A stretch of DNA of 64,000 bases. Source: Diacronema lutheri (Eukaryota; Haptophyta; Pavlovophyceae; Pavlovales; Pavlovaceae). The first letter of the stretch is position 1. Every line of letters starts with the position of its first letter. Positions 61,356-64,000 of the stretch are shown one piece after another. The notes below the pieces were generated by a model, which saw only the letters and a program-made list of their open reading frames with translations, did not search any database and was not told the DNA's origin. The DNA lies in the NCBI GenBank assembly GCA_019448385.1, contig JAGTXO010000026.1, positions 188,501-252,500 on the forward strand, in the 5' to 3' direction. Position numbers and translations under genes: made by a program.

Positions 61356-63440
61356 GTCGCTCGCCGAGGCGAACACGTGGTGCTGCGTCGGGCTCCATGC
61401 GACCGCGTTCACCGCGCCCGAATGGCCGGCGAGGACCTCGAGCAGCGCGCCGTCCGCGCGGTTCCAGATGTAAACCTGCGCATCCTCGCTCCTGCGCACG
61501 GTGTCGGCGCGCGCGGCGCGAGCGCGCGCACGCAACAGGTGGCAAGTCTTTGAAAAGATGGCAGGCTCTGGAACCGTCGCGAGGCTCTGGAAGGTGCATG
61601 TCGTGAGGCTCTGGCCAACGCGAGCGCCGGTGGGCTGGGACCACGCGCTCGGGCAGGCGTGCGGCGTGCGCGCGCGCGTCAGCGGCGCGCGCCGAGCGCA
61701 CCCGCTCAAGACGAAGCGCTCCGCGTGCCCGCCAAACGCGCTGCGCACGACAAAGCGCGCGTGCCGATGCCCCACGTAGCAGACGGTCGGCTCTGACGCC
61801 TCCGCAGCCTGCGCGAGATCCCATAGCTCAACCGTGTCGCTCGCCGTGCTCACGAGCAGCTGACGAGCGTCGGAAGAGAGCGCGCACGACGTGACGGGCC
61901 GCGCGACGGGCAGAGAGCGCTCGGCCGCAGTGCTCAGCCGCGGCTGGCCGTCGTGCGTCGCCAGGATTGGGAAGAGCCTGCGCGCGCACGGCGGCGCCAG
62001 CGCGCCGGGCGGCGCACGCGTGAGCGCAATGTGCGGCGCGAACGCCCGCCGTGCGGCATGCCGGCCGTGGCCGAGAGGCGGCTGGCGCCGAGCGGTGAGC
62101 GCAGGACAGCTCGGCATGAGCGGTTGCGCCCACCTGATCCGCTGGTCAGCCGTGAGCACGATGAGCTGGCCGCTGCTGCGCGCGAGCGCGAGGTCGGTGA
62201 CGCGCACGCCGTGCCACGCCTGCAGCACGGAGCCGTCGAGGGCCCACAGCAGCAGACGCTTGTCCAGCCCGCCCGAGATGAAGTGCCTCCCGTCGGGTAG
62301 CCACGCGCACGCCTGCACCGCCTCCTCGTGCTGCGCGTATAACCGCTCGAGCGCACCGGTCGCCGCCGCCCATCGGCAGATCCGGCCGGCCGTGCAGCAC
62401 GTGAGGAGCTGGCTGTCGTCCGGCGACCACTGCAGGTAACAGACGGGCGCCGAGTGGCCGTCGAGCACGTGCAGCACCTCGCGCGACTCAACCGCCGTGC
62501 GCGCGCCCTCGTCGCCACCGACGACGTCGCACTCGCCGCTCGCGATCGTCGACGCAGCTCCATCGGTGCTCTGCGGGCTCGAGGCGCGGCGGTCGGGTGC
62601 GAGCGCGCCGTCGGGCGTCGACCAGATGACGGCAAGCCCGTCCTTGCCTGCGGACGCGAGCCGCGAGCCGCCCCTGCAGAAGGCGACGCACCATGCCTCG
62701 TCGCGATGCGCTTCGAGCACGCGCACGCATGCGGACGCGAGGTGCGCGCACGGCGGCGCGGCGTCCTGGAAGAGGTCCCAGCGCGGGCGCGGCGCGTGCG
62801 CGGCGGTATCGCACGCGCTCGCGCTCAGCGCCTGCGCGGGCAGCGCCGCCTGCTGCGCCATCGCCTGCAGCAAGAGCGCCTCAAGTCGCCCCTCGGGCAC
62901 GAGCACAGACGGCGGGATGAGCGCCTGCAGGGCGCGCAGCAGCCGCTGGCGGGCGGCGATGCGCACGTCGCCGGCACTGGCGCCAATGTTCGCCCAACCG
63001 CACCGCTCGTGCAGCTCGCGCCGCTCGGCGCACAGCAGGAAGGAGGCTAGCGTTCGCAGCTTGAGCGGGTTTGCGCCGAGCGGCACGAGCTGCGCGCGCA
63101 GGCAGTCGAGCGCGGGCGCAAAGCGCTGCTCGTCGACGAGCTCGAGGTACTTGTGCTCGAGGATCAAAAACTGCACCGCGCATGCCGCCTCGGGCGACTC
63201 GAGGCCAAGCGCTGGGATCCGCGCGCCCGCGTCGTCCCACCGGCCGTCGAGAATGCCACGCCGGAACTCGGACACGTCGGCCGAGAGCAGCTTCACGTGC
63301 GACTCGCCCTCAAGCAGCTCGGCGGAGCGGTGGTAGCCAAGCGCGTACAGGGACTGCGTAATCAGCCGCACCACGTCGCTCCGCGCGAATCCCGACGCGA
63401 GAACCTCGTCCGCCGGGTAGGCGTCGCAGCACCCGTCCAT
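61293..63440 (-). CDS. WDR26: WDR26 / GID7-like LisH-CTLH-WD40 protein
   Basis: Exons 63440-62134, 61932-61702 and 61491-61293 encode 578 residues; both introns (201 and 210 bp) are multiples of three, so the unspliced frame is open. WDR26/GID7 belongs to the CTLH/GID E3 ubiquitin ligase. LisH: VVRLITQSLYALGYHRSAEL; CTLH: VSEFRRGILDGRWDDAG then AVQFLILEHKYLELVDEQRF. WD40 blades include VCYLQWSPDDSQLLTCC and SGGLDKRLLLWALDG. Splicing restores FVLSG-SEDAQVYIWNR, the characteristic WDR26 blade, and NAVAWSP. The ATG at 63440 begins MDGCCDAYPADEV. Its 3' end is duplicated in inverse in the downstream spacer. Confidence 0.88.
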   Translation of the reverse strand: MDGCCDAYPADEVLASGFARSDVVRLITQSLYALGYHRSAELLEGESHVKLLSADVSEFRRGILDGRWDDAGARIPALGLESPEAACAVQFLILEHKYLELVDEQRFAPALDCLRAQLVPLGANPLKLRTLASFLLCAERRELHERCGWANIGASAGDVRIAARQRLLRALQALIPPSVLVPEGRLEALLLQAMAQQAALPAQALSASACDTAAHAPRPRWDLFQDAAPPCAHLASACVRVLEAHRDEAWCVAFCRGGSRLASAGKDGLAVIWSTPDGALAPDRRASSPQSTDGAASTIASGECDVVGGDEGARTAVESREVLHVLDGHSAPVCYLQWSPDDSQLLTCCTAGRICRWAAATGALERLYAQHEEAVQACAWLPDGRHFISGGLDKRLLLWALDGSVLQAWHGVRVTDLALARSSGQLIVLTADQRIRWAQPLMPSCPALTARRQPPLGHGRHAARRAFAPHIALTRAPPGALAPPCARRLFPILATHDGQPRLSTAAERSLPVARPVTSCALSSDARQLLVSTASDTVELWDLAQAAEASEPTVCYVGHRHARFVVRSAFGGHAERFVLSGCARRAPLTRARTPHACPSAWSQPTGARVGQSLTTCTFQSLATVPEPAIFSKTCHLLRARARAARADTVRRSEDAQVYIWNRADGALLEVLAGHSGAVNAVAWSPTQHHVFASASDDHTIRIWAPKSRTDRSAKAQ

Positions 63441-63478
63441 GTTGCCCGCGGGGAATGCCTCCCGGGAACCCCTGCAAG
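63441..63478. promoter_or_regulatory. 38-bp divergent start-codon gap
   Basis: Only 38 bp lie between the ATG of the WDR26-like gene and that of the right-hand gene. Regulatory sequence must overlap the UTRs or coding regions. Nothing resembling a TATA box is seen. Confidence 0.4.
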
Positions 63479-64000
63479 ATGGCGACGGACGACGACGATC
63501 CCTTTGGCGAGCGGGATCCGGCGCCTGGGCCGGGCGCGGGCGGCAGTTTTGGCCCGTGTTGCGTGGTTGTGGCGCTCGTCACCGCGCTCGTTGGCGTCCT
63601 TGCCACGTTCGGCGGCGTGCCGCTCGCCGCGCATCACGGGCCGCGGCTGCCGCTCGCTGTGCAGCGCGCGATCCTCGACCTGCTCATGGGCTCGCACGTG
63701 CAGCAGCTGAGCGCGGCGCAGCCGGATGCGCTCAAGGAGGTGTTCTTCGGTGGCGAGCCGTGGATCGTGCAGTGCTCGCGCACCGGCGTCGTGTCTGCCG
63801 CCTTTGTCAAGGCACCCACGTACCTAGGCAACCTCACGACGTTTGCGCTGCTCGACTGCGAGGAGCCGCTCCCGTCGGGCAAGAGCACGCGCGAGCGCTT
63901 CAAGCTGGGCGGCGCGGCGCTCTTCACCGCGGCGAATGGAAACGGGCCTCGCCCGGTGCCCGCCTCGGCGCTCACCTCCGCCTACGCCCTCGCCGCGCAC
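63479..64000 (+). CDS. N-terminus of a membrane-anchored protein, 3' truncated by the window
   Basis: ATG 63479 opens a frame that stays open to the last base (174 codons). It begins MATDDDDPFGERDPAPG, has one hydrophobic helix (CCVVVALVTALVGVLATFGG, residues about 27-46), then a soluble part with DLLMGSHVQQL, EVFFGGEPWIVQCSR and LGNLTTFALLDC. The GEPWIVQCSR strand suggests a thioredoxin-like fold on the far side of a membrane anchor, but the active-site CxxC is not visible. Function unassigned. Confidence 0.6.
   Translation, partial: MATDDDDPFGERDPAPGPGAGGSFGPCCVVVALVTALVGVLATFGGVPLAAHHGPRLPLAVQRAILDLLMGSHVQQLSAAQPDALKEVFFGGEPWIVQCSRTGVVSAAFVKAPTYLGNLTTFALLDCEEPLPSGKSTRERFKLGGAALFTAANGNGPRPVPASALTSAYALAAH

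Noticed and set aside
1-64000. tRNA or rRNA genes
   Set aside because: No cloverleaf with A/B boxes and no rRNA core sequence was noticed on either strand.

Overview
The window is nuclear DNA of a eukaryotic alga with a complex red-lineage (chlorophyll-c type) plastid; a haptophyte is my best guess. Evidence: extreme GC richness; multi-exon genes; a multidomain acetyl-CoA carboxylase with a signal peptide followed by a Phe-led transit peptide; a violaxanthin de-epoxidase-like protein with a two-step lumenal leader; and splice donors that are mostly GTGCG, two of them GC-AG. There are no prokaryotic operons, rRNAs or tRNAs. Exon boundaries were inferred from frame continuity and family alignment, without transcripts.

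Layout. 0-14 kb is a dense block of housekeeping genes: exportin-5 (5' truncated), a PAS/receiver-domain signalling protein, an Mpv17/PMP22 membrane protein, then NPRL2 (GATOR1) and VPS15 (PI3-kinase complex) sharing an 89-bp divergent promoter. 14.2-21.1 kb is a non-genic stretch, a 14-copy minisatellite and a decayed tyrosine-recombinase (DIRS-like) retrotransposon on the minus strand. 21.1-36.4 kb holds an amidohydrolase-like gene, an acid-sphingomyelinase-like phosphoesterase, a DMT/EamA transporter, plastid ACCase (minus), an unknown ORF and a VDE-like gene. 36.7-57 kb is accessory DNA: a small TGA-interrupted ORF, a broken PIF1-type helicase with a virus-like N-terminus, a USP-like protease, a LINE fragment, and a ~10-kb coding block. 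57.2-64 kb returns to housekeeping genes: NUBP1/NBP35, an unknown minus-strand gene, AAGAB/p34, WDR26/GID7, and the start of a membrane protein.

The most notable content is the 45.4-55.8 kb block. Its last third carries the hallmarks of a Fanzor (eukaryotic TnpB-like, RNA-guided nuclease): a RuvC-I DPG, a relocated RuvC-II Glu, a Cys zinc finger and a RuvC-III RDxxAA. The same reading frame upstream carries degenerate ubiquitin-hydrolase-like and C48-like modules, and the block opens with a C48 (Ulp1) protease-like domain. This looks like a giant Fanzor fused to, or co-encoded with, protease modules.

A second theme is short inverted copies of local sequence: 59 bp of the transporter exon lies in an intron 21 kb away, a 48-bp inverted pair flanks the retroelement, and the 3' end of WDR26 is duplicated in inverse next to AAGAB.
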